Positions 21,816-31,194 are shown, counted from the first letter of the stretch. The stretch is 64,000 bases of DNA from Pseudarthrobacter chlorophenolicus (GCF_000962805.1 NZ_JZTW01000018.1:31354-95353), one strand, 5' to 3'. Made by a program: numbers and translations. The notes: generated from the sequence alone by a model not told the origin.

Positions 21816-22196
21816 TCAGGGAACATCGTAGGCGGCAGCCAGCAGCTTCACGGCTTCCGCAAACGTTGCCCCCTGCGCTTTGGCGGTGGCAGCGTACGCC
21901 GCAGCAGCATCGGACAGACCGCCGAGGCGTTCGTCACGGGCGCAAACCACTGTGCCGTTCCTGCCCCGGGTTGCCACAATCCCTGCTGCTTCGAGCTCCT
22001 TGTAGGCCCGCGCCACAGTGTGCGGTGCGACCTCCAGCCGCTCCGCGAGTGCACGGACCGCAGGCAGCCTGGTGCCGGGCGCCAGCGCCCCATTGTCCAC
22101 CTGGTGGATCACCTGCAGGCGCAGCTGTTCAAAAAGGGCCACGGTGCTGGTGGAGTTGGGCTTCCATGTCCCGGGGAATTCGGCTGCGGAGCTCAC
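21816..22196 (-). CDS. GntR-family regulator, YtrA subfamily
   Basis: 126 aa: an N-terminal winged helix-turn-helix (LPAVRALAERLEVAPHTV, residues about 45-62) followed by a short helical tail of about 50 residues with no ligand-binding domain. This small layout is the YtrA subfamily of GntR, whose members usually repress the ABC transporter operon they sit in. The start overlaps the end of the upstream ABC gene by 4 nt (ATGA), so it is the third gene of that operon. An inverted repeat in the operon promoter (25859-25876) is a candidate autoregulatory site. Confidence 0.9.
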   Translation of the reverse strand: MSSAAEFPGTWKPNSTSTVALFEQLRLQVIHQVDNGALAPGTRLPAVRALAERLEVAPHTVARAYKELEAAGIVATRGRNGTVVCARDERLGGLSDAAAAYAATAKAQGATFAEAVKLLAAAYDVP

Positions 22197-23998
22197 AGTC
22201 CGGCCTCAAGGGCACCGGAGCGGCGGGGAGCCGGCGAGAACTGGGCGTTGTAAAGCCGTGCGTAAAAGCTGTTCGCGGCCAACAGGCCCTGGTGCGTGCC
22301 CTGCTCAACAATCCGTCCGTGGTCCATGACGAGAATTAGATCAGCGTTCCTGACGGTGGACAAACGGTGCGCGATGACAAAGCTGGTCCTCCCCCGCCGC
22401 AGCCGGAGCATCGCCTGGCGGATCAGCAGTTCGGTCCTGGAATCTACGGAACTGGTCGCCTCATCGAGGATCAGCACGGCCCGGCCGGCCAATTGTGCCC
22501 GGGCGATGGTGATGAGCTGGCGCTGGCCCTGGCTGAGCGGCTCGCCTCCGTTTTCCAGCACGGTGTCGTAGCCGTCCGGCAGCGACCTGGCGAAGCGGTC
22601 CACGTAGCTGGCCTCCGCCGCGGCCCGGATCTCCGCCTCGGAGGCGCCGGGCAGCCCGTAGGCGATGTTGTCCCTGATGGTTCCGCCAAACAGCCACGTA
22701 TCCTGAAGCACTACCCCGAATTGTTCGCGGAGCCGGTCCGGCTGGACAGCGGCGATGTCGGTGCCGCCCATGGTGATGGCGCCCGTGCCCGGTTCGTAGA
22801 ACCGCATCAGAAGGTTTACCACCGTGGTTTTGCCCGCCCCGGTATGGCCCACGATGGCGACCATCTGGCCAGGTTCCACTGCGAACGACAGGTTCCGGAC
22901 TGCGGGCGCTGCGCCTGGGTAGCCGAATGTCACGTCGTCGAAGACGATGCGCCCGCCTGACGGCGCTTCCAGGGTGCCTCCGTCCGCGTCCTCTTCCGAG
23001 TCAAGGAGGACAAACACGCGTTCCGCGGATGCCACGCAAGACTGGATCAGGTTGAGTAAGCCGCCGATCTGGCCCACCGGCTGGGTGAACAGCCGGCTGA
23101 ACTGGATGAATGCCTGGATCCCGCCGATGGTCATGGCGCCTGCGATGACCTGGAGGGCGCCAACCACCGCCACGGCGATGTAGTTGAGGTTTGCCATCAG
23201 CACCATCAGGGGCTGAACCACGCCGGCGGAATACTGCGCTTTGGTTGCCGCGCGGGCCAACCGGCTGTTGCTGCTCGCGAAAACCTCGGCGGCCTGCGGT
23301 TGCTGCCCAAAGGCCTTGATCACCTCATGGCCCGTGATGAATTCCTCGACGTGGGAGTTCAGCTCCCCTGTTTCCGTCCATTGGCGGGCGAAATGCTCCT
23401 GCGACCTGCGGGCCACGAGCACTGTGACACCCATGGACAGCGGAACTGAGGCGATGGCTATGCAGGCGAGGAGGGGGGATATCCACAGCATCATTGCGAG
23501 CGACCCGAACAGCATCAGGACGGACATGATCAGCTGGGTGAGGAGCTGGTTCAGCGCCTGGGAGACGTTGTCGATGTCGTTGGTGGCCCGGCTCAGCACG
23601 TCGCCGCGGGACCGTTCCCGGAAATAGGTGGACGGAAGGCGGTGCAGTTTGCTTTCCACGGCGCCGCGCAGCCCGTACATGACGCCCTGGACGGACCTGG
23701 CAGTGAGGGCACCCTGCACCCAGTTGAACAGCGATGTGAAGATGTACATCAGCGACACGGCAGCCAGCAGGAGGCCGAGGCCTTCCTGGTCCAAGGCTCC
23801 CCTGACCACCCCGTCCACCACAATGTCGGTGGCGTCGCCGAGCAGTTTGGGGGCTGCCACATTCAAGGCGGCGAAACCGCAGGTAGCGGCAACGGCACCC
23901 AGCATCAGGGCCCGGAACGGCCGGAGCAGGCCCAGCAGCCTCCCGGCGGTGCGCCAGAATCCGGCCCCTCCCATTTCGGCGCCGGGTGTCGCCGTCAT
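22193..23998 (-). CDS. ABC exporter half-transporter (second subunit)
   Basis: 601 aa type IV (B-family) half-transporter: about six transmembrane helices in residues 25-315, then an ATPase with Walker A GHTGAGKTTV, signature LSQGQRQL and Walker B LILDEATSS with the catalytic Glu intact. The signature is altered (LSQGQ instead of LSGGQ). In the heterodimer this signature faces the partner's Asp-substituted Walker B, so together they would form the degenerate ATP site, while this protein's own Walker motifs serve the active site. Overlaps of 4 nt on both sides (partner and GntR gene) mark an operon. Substrate unknown; multidrug or lipid export is typical of the family. Confidence 0.92.
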   Translation of the reverse strand: MTATPGAEMGGAGFWRTAGRLLGLLRPFRALMLGAVAATCGFAALNVAAPKLLGDATDIVVDGVVRGALDQEGLGLLLAAVSLMYIFTSLFNWVQGALTARSVQGVMYGLRGAVESKLHRLPSTYFRERSRGDVLSRATNDIDNVSQALNQLLTQLIMSVLMLFGSLAMMLWISPLLACIAIASVPLSMGVTVLVARRSQEHFARQWTETGELNSHVEEFITGHEVIKAFGQQPQAAEVFASSNSRLARAATKAQYSAGVVQPLMVLMANLNYIAVAVVGALQVIAGAMTIGGIQAFIQFSRLFTQPVGQIGGLLNLIQSCVASAERVFVLLDSEEDADGGTLEAPSGGRIVFDDVTFGYPGAAPAVRNLSFAVEPGQMVAIVGHTGAGKTTVVNLLMRFYEPGTGAITMGGTDIAAVQPDRLREQFGVVLQDTWLFGGTIRDNIAYGLPGASEAEIRAAAEASYVDRFARSLPDGYDTVLENGGEPLSQGQRQLITIARAQLAGRAVLILDEATSSVDSRTELLIRQAMLRLRRGRTSFVIAHRLSTVRNADLILVMDHGRIVEQGTHQGLLAANSFYARLYNAQFSPAPRRSGALEAGL

Positions 23999-25764
23999 TG
24001 CGGGCCGTCCAGTGCGAGCTGCGAGTCGGCGATTTCCCGGTAGGTAGGCGACGTTTCCAGCAGCTCGCCGTGCGTTCCCTGCGCGACGAGCCGCCCGCCG
24101 TCGAGCACCAGGATCAAGTCGGCGTCCTCCACCGCGGCGATGCGTTCGGCCACGACAATCCTGGTGGCCGCGGCAAGCCGGACGTCCAGAGCCTGCCGGA
24201 GCCTGGTGTCCGTGTCGTAGTCCAACGCGGAAAAGCTGTCGTCAAAGAGGTACAGCGGGGCCCTGCGCAACAGCGCGCGGGCAATGCACAGCCGCTGCCG
24301 CTGCCCGCCGGAGAGGTTGGTGCCCCCCTGCCCCACCGGCGTTGCCAGCCCCAGCGGGAGGTCCCGCATGAAGCGCATGGTTTGTGCCGCCTCGAGGACC
24401 TCCCAGAGCTCGTGGTCGGAGGCTCCGGGTGAAGCCATCCGGAGGTTGTCCGCAATGGTCCCGGAAAACAGGTGGGAGTGTTGCGGGACGATCGACATGG
24501 ATCTGCGCAGGACGTCCAGCGGCAGGTCGCGGACATCGGTGCCGTCGAGGAAGATGCTGCCTTCGGTGGTGTCGAGGAACCTCGGCACCAGGTTCAGCAG
24601 CGTTGATTTGCCGCTGCCGGTGGACCCGACGATCGCCGTGGTGGTCCCGGGCGCTGCCACAAAGTTCAGGTCTGCGAGAACCGGTGCTTCGGCCCCCGGG
24701 TAGGAGAAGCCAACCCCCCTGAACTCAAGGGCGCCGGGCCCGGCCAGGGGCGTCACAGGATCGCCCGCGGCTACGGCAGGATGCGACGGCGGGAGGCTGC
24801 CGGGGCCGGCGACGGAGGATTTGGTATCCAGCACAGCGGAGATCCGCTCGGCGCAGACTGCCGCCCGCGGGGCCGTCATCAGCACGTACATGGACATCAT
24901 GATGGCCAGGAGGATCTGCAGGATGTAGGCGATGAAGGCGGTCAGCGCGCCGAGGTTCATCTCGCCGGACTGGATCCGGTGGCCGCCGAACCAGACCACC
25001 GCCACCGAGGAGAGGTTCACCACGAGCATGATCAGGGGCAACATGCCGGCTACGAGCAGCGCAGACTGCAGGTTGTTGGCCGTAAGGCCTGAGTTGGCGC
25101 GGGCAAACCGGCGCGTCTCGTGGTCCTGCCGGACGAAGGCGCGGATGGCGTTGGCGCCGATGATCTGCTCCCGAAGGATGCCGCCGGCGTTGTCGAGCAG
25201 GTCCTGGCCGTCGCGGTAGAGCGGAATGAGGCGCCGGACGATCAGGGCCATGATCAGGACCAGCAGCGGCACGATGACGATGACGATGGCGGACAGTGCA
25301 ACGTCCTGCTGCAGGGCAAGGATGATGCCGCCGACGCCCATGGCCGGGCCCGCCACCAGCATTGTGAAGACCAGGATGGCGAAGGACTGCACCTGCTGGG
25401 TGTCGTTGGTGGCCCGGGTGGTCAGGCTTTGGGTGCCGAAGCGGGCAACTTCCAGGGAGGACAGGGACTGGATCCGGGCGAAGATTTCCGCGCGGAGCCG
25501 GTGCCCGATCCGCATGGCCACCACGGCGCCCAGGTACCCCGCGGCTATGGCGGCGGCCGCCTGGACAACGGCGATACCGGCCATTACGACACCCAGGCGG
25601 GAAATGACGCCGGTATCCCCGGGAACAATGCCGTCATCAATGATGGCGGCATTAACGGTTGGCAGCAGGAGGTTGGCGGCTGCCTGGATGAGCTGCAGCA
25701 GGACGACGGCGGCGACGGAACCCTTTTGGTCCGAGAGCAGGCGCCTCATCAAACCGATCAGCAA
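23995..25764 (-). CDS. ABC exporter half-transporter (first subunit, degenerate ATP site)
   Basis: 589 aa half-transporter with an N-terminal six-helix membrane domain and a C-terminal ATPase: Walker A GSTGSGKSTL, canonical signature LSGGQRQR, Walker B LYLFDDSFSALD. The usual catalytic Glu after Walker B is Asp (DDS), the mark of the non-catalytic nucleotide site in heterodimeric exporters such as TM287/288 and LmrCD. The start is a TTG at 25764 preceded by GGAGG 4 nt away. It is the first gene of the ABC-ABC-GntR operon. Substrate cannot be read from sequence. Confidence 0.92.
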   Translation of the reverse strand: MLIGLMRRLLSDQKGSVAAVVLLQLIQAAANLLLPTVNAAIIDDGIVPGDTGVISRLGVVMAGIAVVQAAAAIAAGYLGAVVAMRIGHRLRAEIFARIQSLSSLEVARFGTQSLTTRATNDTQQVQSFAILVFTMLVAGPAMGVGGIILALQQDVALSAIVIVIVPLLVLIMALIVRRLIPLYRDGQDLLDNAGGILREQIIGANAIRAFVRQDHETRRFARANSGLTANNLQSALLVAGMLPLIMLVVNLSSVAVVWFGGHRIQSGEMNLGALTAFIAYILQILLAIMMSMYVLMTAPRAAVCAERISAVLDTKSSVAGPGSLPPSHPAVAAGDPVTPLAGPGALEFRGVGFSYPGAEAPVLADLNFVAAPGTTTAIVGSTGSGKSTLLNLVPRFLDTTEGSIFLDGTDVRDLPLDVLRRSMSIVPQHSHLFSGTIADNLRMASPGASDHELWEVLEAAQTMRFMRDLPLGLATPVGQGGTNLSGGQRQRLCIARALLRRAPLYLFDDSFSALDYDTDTRLRQALDVRLAAATRIVVAERIAAVEDADLILVLDGGRLVAQGTHGELLETSPTYREIADSQLALDGPQ

Positions 25765-25832
25765 CGAACCTCCACTTCGGTCGGGGGCCGTCGGGGCCGG
25801 ACGTCGGCCTCTCCCCCAGAAACCACTCCGTC

Positions 25833-25876
25833 ATTGTAAGCCAGATCACTTTTCCCTGCTGTCAAAGACATGACAG
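25833..25876 (-). promoter_or_regulatory. ABC-GntR operon promoter with inverted-repeat operator
   Basis: The minus strand carries TTGACA (25860-25865) and TACAAT (25833-25838), but 21 nt apart, longer than usual. Overlapping the TTGACA is a perfect inverted repeat CTGTCA-N6-TGACAG (25859-25876), a plausible site for the GntR protein encoded in the operon. Confidence 0.45.
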
Positions 25877-25922
25877 GTCGGTTGAGCCGCCTGCACAGCA
25901 TCAGGACAACAGGGGAAAGCGC

Positions 25923-26702
25923 TCAGTCCGATTTGCGTCCCACCGCAAAGATCCTGCGGAAGGGAAAGACTGTGCCATGCCGGCCCGGAGGGTAGGCCGC
26001 ACGGAGCGCCTCCGCGTATTCCGCTTCGAAGGCGGCACCGTCCTCCGCCGGGAGCACAGCCAGGACGGGGCGCAGGGCGGTGCCACGAACCCATTCAAGG
26101 ACGGGGTCAGGCCCGGGCAGCAGCTGCTGGTAGGTGGTTTCCCACGCATCCGCGGTGCAGCCGGCGTCGAGCATTATCCCGAGGTAGTCCGCCGGTTCAC
26201 CGACGGACTCTCCACCCCGCAGGACGCCGTCGAGCTGGGGCGCCCACCGCGCCGACCCTGCCAGCTGGCGCATCAGTTGATGGGATGGGGCGGTGAAGTT
26301 CCCGGGCACCTGCATCGCGAACCAGCCGCCGGGGCGCAGCGCGGCCAGCCAGGTCCGCAGCAGGTCCTGGTGCCCGGGGACCCACTGGAGCGCTGCGTTT
26401 GTCACCACCACATCCGTGTCAGCGGCGGGCAGCCAGTCCCGGATGTCCTGCTGCTTAAACTCGAGGGACGGTTGCGCGGCGGCGAGGTCCGCGGCCTTGT
26501 CCAGCATCTGGGCCGAGGAGTCCACCCCCACCACCCGGGCACCGGGCCAGCGGCGGGCGAGCGTTGCCGTCAGGTTGCCGGGCCCGCAGCCAAGGTCAAC
26601 CACTTGGCCGGGGCTGGCGGCTTCGATCCTGCCGGTGAGGTCGAAGAACGGGCGGTTCCGGTAGTCGCCGAACTCAACGTACGTCGCCGGATCCCATTTC
26701 AT
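25923..26702 (-). CDS. tam: Trans-aconitate 2-methyltransferase-like SAM methyltransferase
   Basis: 259 aa class I methyltransferase with SAM motif VVDLGCGPGNLTATL near residue 38 and motif II VVGVDSSAQML. The N-terminus (MKWDPATYVEFGDYRNRPF) closely matches Tam, which methylates trans-aconitate, an inhibitor of aconitase, as a detoxification step. I chose the ATG at 26702 because GGAG lies 7 nt upstream; another ATG four codons earlier contains that RBS. It is a single gene, divergent from the DUF3516 helicase with 122 bp between the two starts. Confidence 0.88.
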   Translation of the reverse strand: MKWDPATYVEFGDYRNRPFFDLTGRIEAASPGQVVDLGCGPGNLTATLARRWPGARVVGVDSSAQMLDKAADLAAAQPSLEFKQQDIRDWLPAADTDVVVTNAALQWVPGHQDLLRTWLAALRPGGWFAMQVPGNFTAPSHQLMRQLAGSARWAPQLDGVLRGGESVGEPADYLGIMLDAGCTADAWETTYQQLLPGPDPVLEWVRGTALRPVLAVLPAEDGAAFEAEYAEALRAAYPPGRHGTVFPFRRIFAVGRKSD

Positions 26703-26824
26703 AAGCTTCTCCATGCCCTCGTGCTGACTCTGCTACGGGAAGCCTAGTCCGCGGCGAAGGGCAGCGGCACCGTGCGCCGGACCGGCGGATTTCCTGCCGC
26801 AGCGGGGCACTAAGCTGGAAAACA

Positions 26825-29368
26825 ATGAAACTCGTTGACCAGCTGACCGATCTGACCGCGCCGGGACCGTCGGCCGCCGTCGACCCCGACGACCTGTACA
26901 CCCGCTTCGTGGAATGGACTGAAAGCCGCGGCCTGGACCTGTATCCGGCGCAGGACCAGGCCATCATGGAGCTCGCCACCGGCGCCAACGTCATCCTCGC
27001 AACACCCACCGGGTCCGGGAAGTCCCTGGTTGCCATCGCGGCCCACTTCCAGGCTATGGCGCGGGGCCTGCGCAGCTACTACACGGCGCCGATCAAGGCG
27101 CTGGTATCGGAAAAGTTCTTTGCGCTCTGCGAGATTTTCGGCGCTGAGAACGTGGGCATGATCACCGGCGATTCGGGCGTGAACCAGGACGCCCCGATCA
27201 TCTGCTGCACCGCCGAGATCCTGGCCAACATTGCCCTGCGCGAGGGCGACACGGCGGACCTGGGCTCCGTCATCATGGACGAGTTCCATTTCTACTCGGA
27301 CCCGCAGCGCGGCTGGGCCTGGCAGGTGCCGCTGCTGGAACTGCCGCAGGCGCAGTTCCTCCTCATGTCCGCCACGCTGGGCGACGTGACCCGGTTCGAG
27401 AAGGGCCTCACGGCCCTGACCGGGCGCCCCAGCACCACCGTGAGCTCGGCGGAGCGGCCCATTCCGCTGCATTTCTACTATCACGAAACCCCGGTCCACG
27501 AGACCCTCGAAGAGCTGCTGTCCACCAAGCAGGTTCCGGTGTATGTGGTGCACTTCAGCCAGCTCGAAGCGATCGACCGCGCCCAGACGCTCATGAGCAT
27601 CAACGTGTGCACGCGGGAAGAGAAGGACAAAATCGCCGAGCTCATCGCGAACTTCCGGTTCGCCGCCGGGTTCGGGAAGACCCTCAACCGGCTGGTCCGC
27701 CACGGGATCGGTGTGCACCACGCCGGTATGTTGCCGAAGTACCGGCGCCTGGTGGAACAGCTGGCGCAGGCGGGACTGTTGAAGGTCATCTGCGGTACGG
27801 ACACCCTGGGCGTGGGCATCAACGTTCCCATCCGCACCGTGCTGCTCACTGCCTTGAGCAAGTACGACGGCGTCCGCACCCGGCTGCTCAACTCCCGCGA
27901 GTTCCACCAGATTGCCGGGCGCGCCGGCCGGGCGGGGTACGACACCGCCGGCACCGTGGTGGTGCAGGCCCCGGAACATGTCACCGAAAACGTCAGGGCC
28001 ATGGCCAAGGCCGTGGCCAAGTTCGGCGACGACCAGAAGAAGCTGCGCCAGGTGGTTAAGAAGAAGCCCCCGGAGGGTTTCGTGTCCTGGGGCGAACCCA
28101 CTTACCGCCGGCTCGTGGAATCCGTTCCGGACCCGCTGGCGTCCAGCTTCACGGTCACGCACGCCATGCTGATGAACCTGATGGAACGTCCCGGAGACCC
28201 GTTCGCCGCCGCACGCCGGCTGCTGACCGAGAACCACGAAACCCGGCCGGCGCAGCTCCGGCTGATGAAGAAGGCCCTGGGCATCTACCGCGAGCTGCTG
28301 GCCGCCGAGGTTGTGGAGCGGATCCCGGCAGCCGAACAGGGTCCGGACGGCCGCGCCGTGCGCCTGACGGTGCACCTGCAGGCCAACTTCGCACTCAACC
28401 AACCGCTCTCCCCCTTCGCACTCGCCGCGCTGGAGCTCCTGGACCCGGAGTCGCCGTCGTACGCCCTGGACGTGGTGTCGGTCATCGAGGCGACCCTGGA
28501 AAAGCCGCGCCAGATCCTGTCTGCGCAGCTGAAAAAGGCCCGCGGCGAGGCGGTAGCCGCTATGAAGGCTGACGGGATCGAGTACGACCAGCGGATGGCC
28601 ATGCTGGACGAAGTGACGTACCCGCAACCGCTGGCGGACATCTTGGCGGAGGCCTTCGAGGTATACCGCAAGGCCGCCCCGTGGGTGGGCGACTTCGAGC
28701 TGGCGCCCAAATCCGTGGTCCGGGACATGTACGAGCGCGCCATGAACTTCGGCGAGTTTGTCCAGTTCTATGGGCTGGCCCGCTCTGAAGGCATTGTGCT
28801 GCGGTACTTGGCCGATGCGTTCAAGGCCCTCCGGCAAACCGTCCCGCAGGACATGCTCCGGGACGATTTGGAAGACCTGACCGCATGGCTGGGCGAGCTG
28901 GTCCGGCAGGTGGATTCCAGCCTCCTGGATGAATGGGAGGAACTGGCGTCCGGGGCCATGCCCACGCCGCATGACGCACCACCGCCTCCCCCGCCGTCGC
29001 TGACGTCCAATATCCGCGCCTTCCGCGTGATGGTCCGCAACGAGATGTTCCGCCGGGTGGAGCTCTTCGCCGACGAGGACGCGGCGGCACTGGGTGATCT
29101 CGACGGCGGCTCCGGCTGGGACGCCGACCGCTGGGAAGACGCACTGGACGACTACTTCGACGAACACGACGACATCGGCACCGGACCGGACGCCCGCGGT
29201 CCCGGCCTGCTGATCATCACGGAGGAAGCCGGGGTGTGGAAGGTGCGCCAGATCTTCGACGACCCGGCGCGGAACCACGACTGGGGCATCTCCGCCGAAG
29301 TGAACCTGGCGGAATCGGACGAAACCGGCACCGCGGTCGTGAGGGTAACGGGCGTCAACAGGCTTTAG
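26825..29368 (+). CDS. DEAD/DEAH-box helicase with C-terminal DUF3516
   Basis: 847 aa superfamily 2 helicase. Walker A is ATPTGSGKS (residues 59-67), motif II is DEFH (152-155), then SATLGD, and motif VI is QIAGRAGRAGYD near residue 362. The C-terminal 450 residues are the DUF3516 region, ending in an acidic NTF2-like module (DDYFDEHDD to the C-terminus). Related proteins are common in actinobacteria; RNA or DNA substrate is not established as far as I know. The ATG lies 8 nt after TAAGCT. Divergent from tam, and followed after 13 bp by a GNAT gene that has its own -10-like box. Confidence 0.9.
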   Translation: MKLVDQLTDLTAPGPSAAVDPDDLYTRFVEWTESRGLDLYPAQDQAIMELATGANVILATPTGSGKSLVAIAAHFQAMARGLRSYYTAPIKALVSEKFFALCEIFGAENVGMITGDSGVNQDAPIICCTAEILANIALREGDTADLGSVIMDEFHFYSDPQRGWAWQVPLLELPQAQFLLMSATLGDVTRFEKGLTALTGRPSTTVSSAERPIPLHFYYHETPVHETLEELLSTKQVPVYVVHFSQLEAIDRAQTLMSINVCTREEKDKIAELIANFRFAAGFGKTLNRLVRHGIGVHHAGMLPKYRRLVEQLAQAGLLKVICGTDTLGVGINVPIRTVLLTALSKYDGVRTRLLNSREFHQIAGRAGRAGYDTAGTVVVQAPEHVTENVRAMAKAVAKFGDDQKKLRQVVKKKPPEGFVSWGEPTYRRLVESVPDPLASSFTVTHAMLMNLMERPGDPFAAARRLLTENHETRPAQLRLMKKALGIYRELLAAEVVERIPAAEQGPDGRAVRLTVHLQANFALNQPLSPFALAALELLDPESPSYALDVVSVIEATLEKPRQILSAQLKKARGEAVAAMKADGIEYDQRMAMLDEVTYPQPLADILAEAFEVYRKAAPWVGDFELAPKSVVRDMYERAMNFGEFVQFYGLARSEGIVLRYLADAFKALRQTVPQDMLRDDLEDLTAWLGELVRQVDSSLLDEWEELASGAMPTPHDAPPPPPPSLTSNIRAFRVMVRNEMFRRVELFADEDAAALGDLDGGSGWDADRWEDALDDYFDEHDDIGTGPDARGPGLLIITEEAGVWKVRQIFDDPARNHDWGISAEVNLAESDETGTAVVRVTGVNRL

Positions 29369-29369
29369 G

Positions 29370-29375
29370 TAAGCT
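29370..29375 (+). promoter_or_regulatory. Probable -10 of leaderless GNAT promoter
   Basis: TAAGCT, 6 nt before ATG 29382. It overlaps the end of the helicase stop region, so the GNAT-aminopeptidase pair can be transcribed on its own. Confidence 0.5.
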
Positions 29376-29381
29376 CGGACA

Positions 29382-29882
29382 ATGAGTGTAATCCGCCCCG
29401 CAACCGAGCACGACGTCCCGGCAATCCTCCGGATGATCCACGAACTGGCGCACTACGAAAAGGAGCCTGACGCAGTCCGGAACACGCCGGAAATGCTGCA
29501 GGCTGCGCTCTTTGGCAGCAACCCCCGGGTGTTCGCCGCCATGGCCGAGAACGCGGCAGGCGAAGTGCAGGGCTTCGCTCTGTGGTTCCTGAACTATTCC
29601 ACCTGGGAGGGCGTCCACGGGATCTATCTCGAGGACCTCTACGTCAGTCCGGAGGCGCGCGGCGAGGGCCACGGTAAGGCGCTGTTGAAGCACCTGGCGG
29701 GTATCGCCGTCGACAACGGCTACGCCCGGGTGGAATGGAGCGTGCTCGACTGGAACGAGCCCTCCATCAACTTCTACCGCAGCTTGGGTGCCCGTCCGAT
29801 GGACGGGTGGTCGACGTTCCGGCTTACCGGCGAAGCCCTGGACCAGTTTGGCAGCACAGTCCCGGCCGCGACCCATGGCTGA
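29382..29882 (+). CDS. GNAT N-acetyltransferase, diamine/spermidine (SAT1)-like
   Basis: 166 aa acetyltransferase. The acetyl-CoA loop is VSPEARGEGHGKALL (about residue 87), preceded by YLEDLYV and followed by DWNEPSINFY. These are features of the SAT1/thialysine acetyltransferase group, which acetylates polyamines or diamines. The N-terminal RPATEHDVPAILRMIHELA is also typical. Substrate is inferred only from family resemblance. The stop overlaps the next gene's start by 8 nt, so the two are translationally coupled. Confidence 0.85.
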   Translation: MSVIRPATEHDVPAILRMIHELAHYEKEPDAVRNTPEMLQAALFGSNPRVFAAMAENAAGEVQGFALWFLNYSTWEGVHGIYLEDLYVSPEARGEGHGKALLKHLAGIAVDNGYARVEWSVLDWNEPSINFYRSLGARPMDGWSTFRLTGEALDQFGSTVPAATHG

Positions 29883-31194
29883 GGCAGGCCACCAGGTCCG
29901 CGCACGCCACGAATTCCGCGGCATGCGCACCGTGGAGCACGTCTTCACCGTGCCCCTGGACTATGCCGCCACCGGCAGGGACGCAGAAACCATCACGGTC
30001 TTTGCCCGCGAATATGTTGCAGCCGGCCACAGTGCCGAGGAAGCGGAGAACCTGCCCTGGCTGTTGTTCCTGCAGGGCGGCCCGGGAGGACGCGGCAACA
30101 GGTTCGGGACGTTGGGCGGTTGGAGCAAGGCAGCGGCCAAGGACTTCCGCATCCTCATGCTGGACCAGCGCGGAACCGGCCTGTCCACCCCGGCGGACCG
30201 CAAGACCCTTCCGCTGCGTGGTACGGCAGCCGGGCAGGCTGCCTACCTGGAGCACTTCCGGGCAGACTCGATCGTTGCCGACGCAGAATTGATCCGCAAA
30301 GCGCTGGGCATTCCGTACTGGACCATCTACGGCCAGAGCTACGGCGGGTTCTGTGCCCTGACCTACCTGTCCTTTGCCCCCGAGGCCCTCCGCCAGGTGC
30401 TCATCACCGGCGGGCTCGCCCCGCTGACGGGTCCGGCCGACGATGTGTACCGTGCAACGTTCCAACGGGTTGCAGCTCGGAACGCGGAGTACTTCTCGTG
30501 GTACCCCGAGGACCGGGAGACACTCGAACGGATCGCCCGCCACTTGCGCAGCGTGCCCGAGAACCTGCCCGACGGCAGTCCGTTCACAGTGGAGCGGCTG
30601 CAGATGCTGGGGGCGTTCCTGGGCGGCAACACCAGGGTGGACAGCCTCCACTACCTCCTTGAGGACGCCTTTACGGATACCCCTGACGGGGTTAGTCTTT
30701 CCGACGGCTTCCTGGAGCAGGTGCACGGCGTCGTCTCGCGGGCGGCCAACCCGCTGTACGCCCTGATGCATGAGTCCATCTACGGCCAGGGCGAGGCCAC
30801 GGATTGGGCCGCCTGGCGGGTACTGGACGAATACCCCGAGTTCCGGCCGGACGCCGAGCCGTTGCTGCTCACCGGCGAGATGGTCTACCCCTGGTACTTC
30901 GACCAGGACCCGGCACTGCGGCCGCTCCGGGAGGTGGCCCGCCTGCTGGCCGCCAAGAACGACTGGAAGCCGCTCTACGACGTCCGCAGGCTCGCCGCCA
31001 ACCGGGTGCCTGTGGCCGCTGCCGTTTACTCTGACGACATCTACGTGGACCGGAAACTCTCCCTGGAGACGGCAGCCACAGTCCGTGGCCTCCAGGTCTG
31101 GGAAACGGGCGATTTCCACCACGATGGGATCGCCGACGACGGTGAAGGGATCTTCGCCCGGTTGTTGGGAATGGCAGCGTCAGGCCGCCGCTGA
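29875..31194 (+). CDS. pip: Prolyl aminopeptidase (alpha/beta hydrolase, S33 family)
   Basis: 439 aa cytoplasmic peptidase removing N-terminal proline. It has the oxyanion motif QGGPGGRGN (about residue 70), nucleophile GQSYGGF with catalytic Ser (about 155), a large helical cap, and a C-terminal Asp/His pair in YSDDIYVD and GDFHHDG. The length, longer than the 310-aa type, matches the Xanthomonas/Propionibacterium-like class of proline iminopeptidases. I chose ATG 29875, which overlaps the GNAT stop; an upstream frame extends into the GNAT gene. Its 3' end overlaps the convergent MFS gene by 15 bp. Confidence 0.9.
   Translation: MAEAGHQVRARHEFRGMRTVEHVFTVPLDYAATGRDAETITVFAREYVAAGHSAEEAENLPWLLFLQGGPGGRGNRFGTLGGWSKAAAKDFRILMLDQRGTGLSTPADRKTLPLRGTAAGQAAYLEHFRADSIVADAELIRKALGIPYWTIYGQSYGGFCALTYLSFAPEALRQVLITGGLAPLTGPADDVYRATFQRVAARNAEYFSWYPEDRETLERIARHLRSVPENLPDGSPFTVERLQMLGAFLGGNTRVDSLHYLLEDAFTDTPDGVSLSDGFLEQVHGVVSRAANPLYALMHESIYGQGEATDWAAWRVLDEYPEFRPDAEPLLLTGEMVYPWYFDQDPALRPLREVARLLAAKNDWKPLYDVRRLAANRVPVAAAVYSDDIYVDRKLSLETAATVRGLQVWETGDFHHDGIADDGEGIFARLLGMAASGRR

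Noticed and set aside
26810..29278. 822-codon open frame on the minus strand across the DUF3516 helicase
   Set aside because: Shadow frame caused by the very high GC3 of the real plus-strand gene. It has a repetitive, low-complexity composition (rich in His, Val, Gly, Gln) and no known domain, while the plus strand has a complete helicase.
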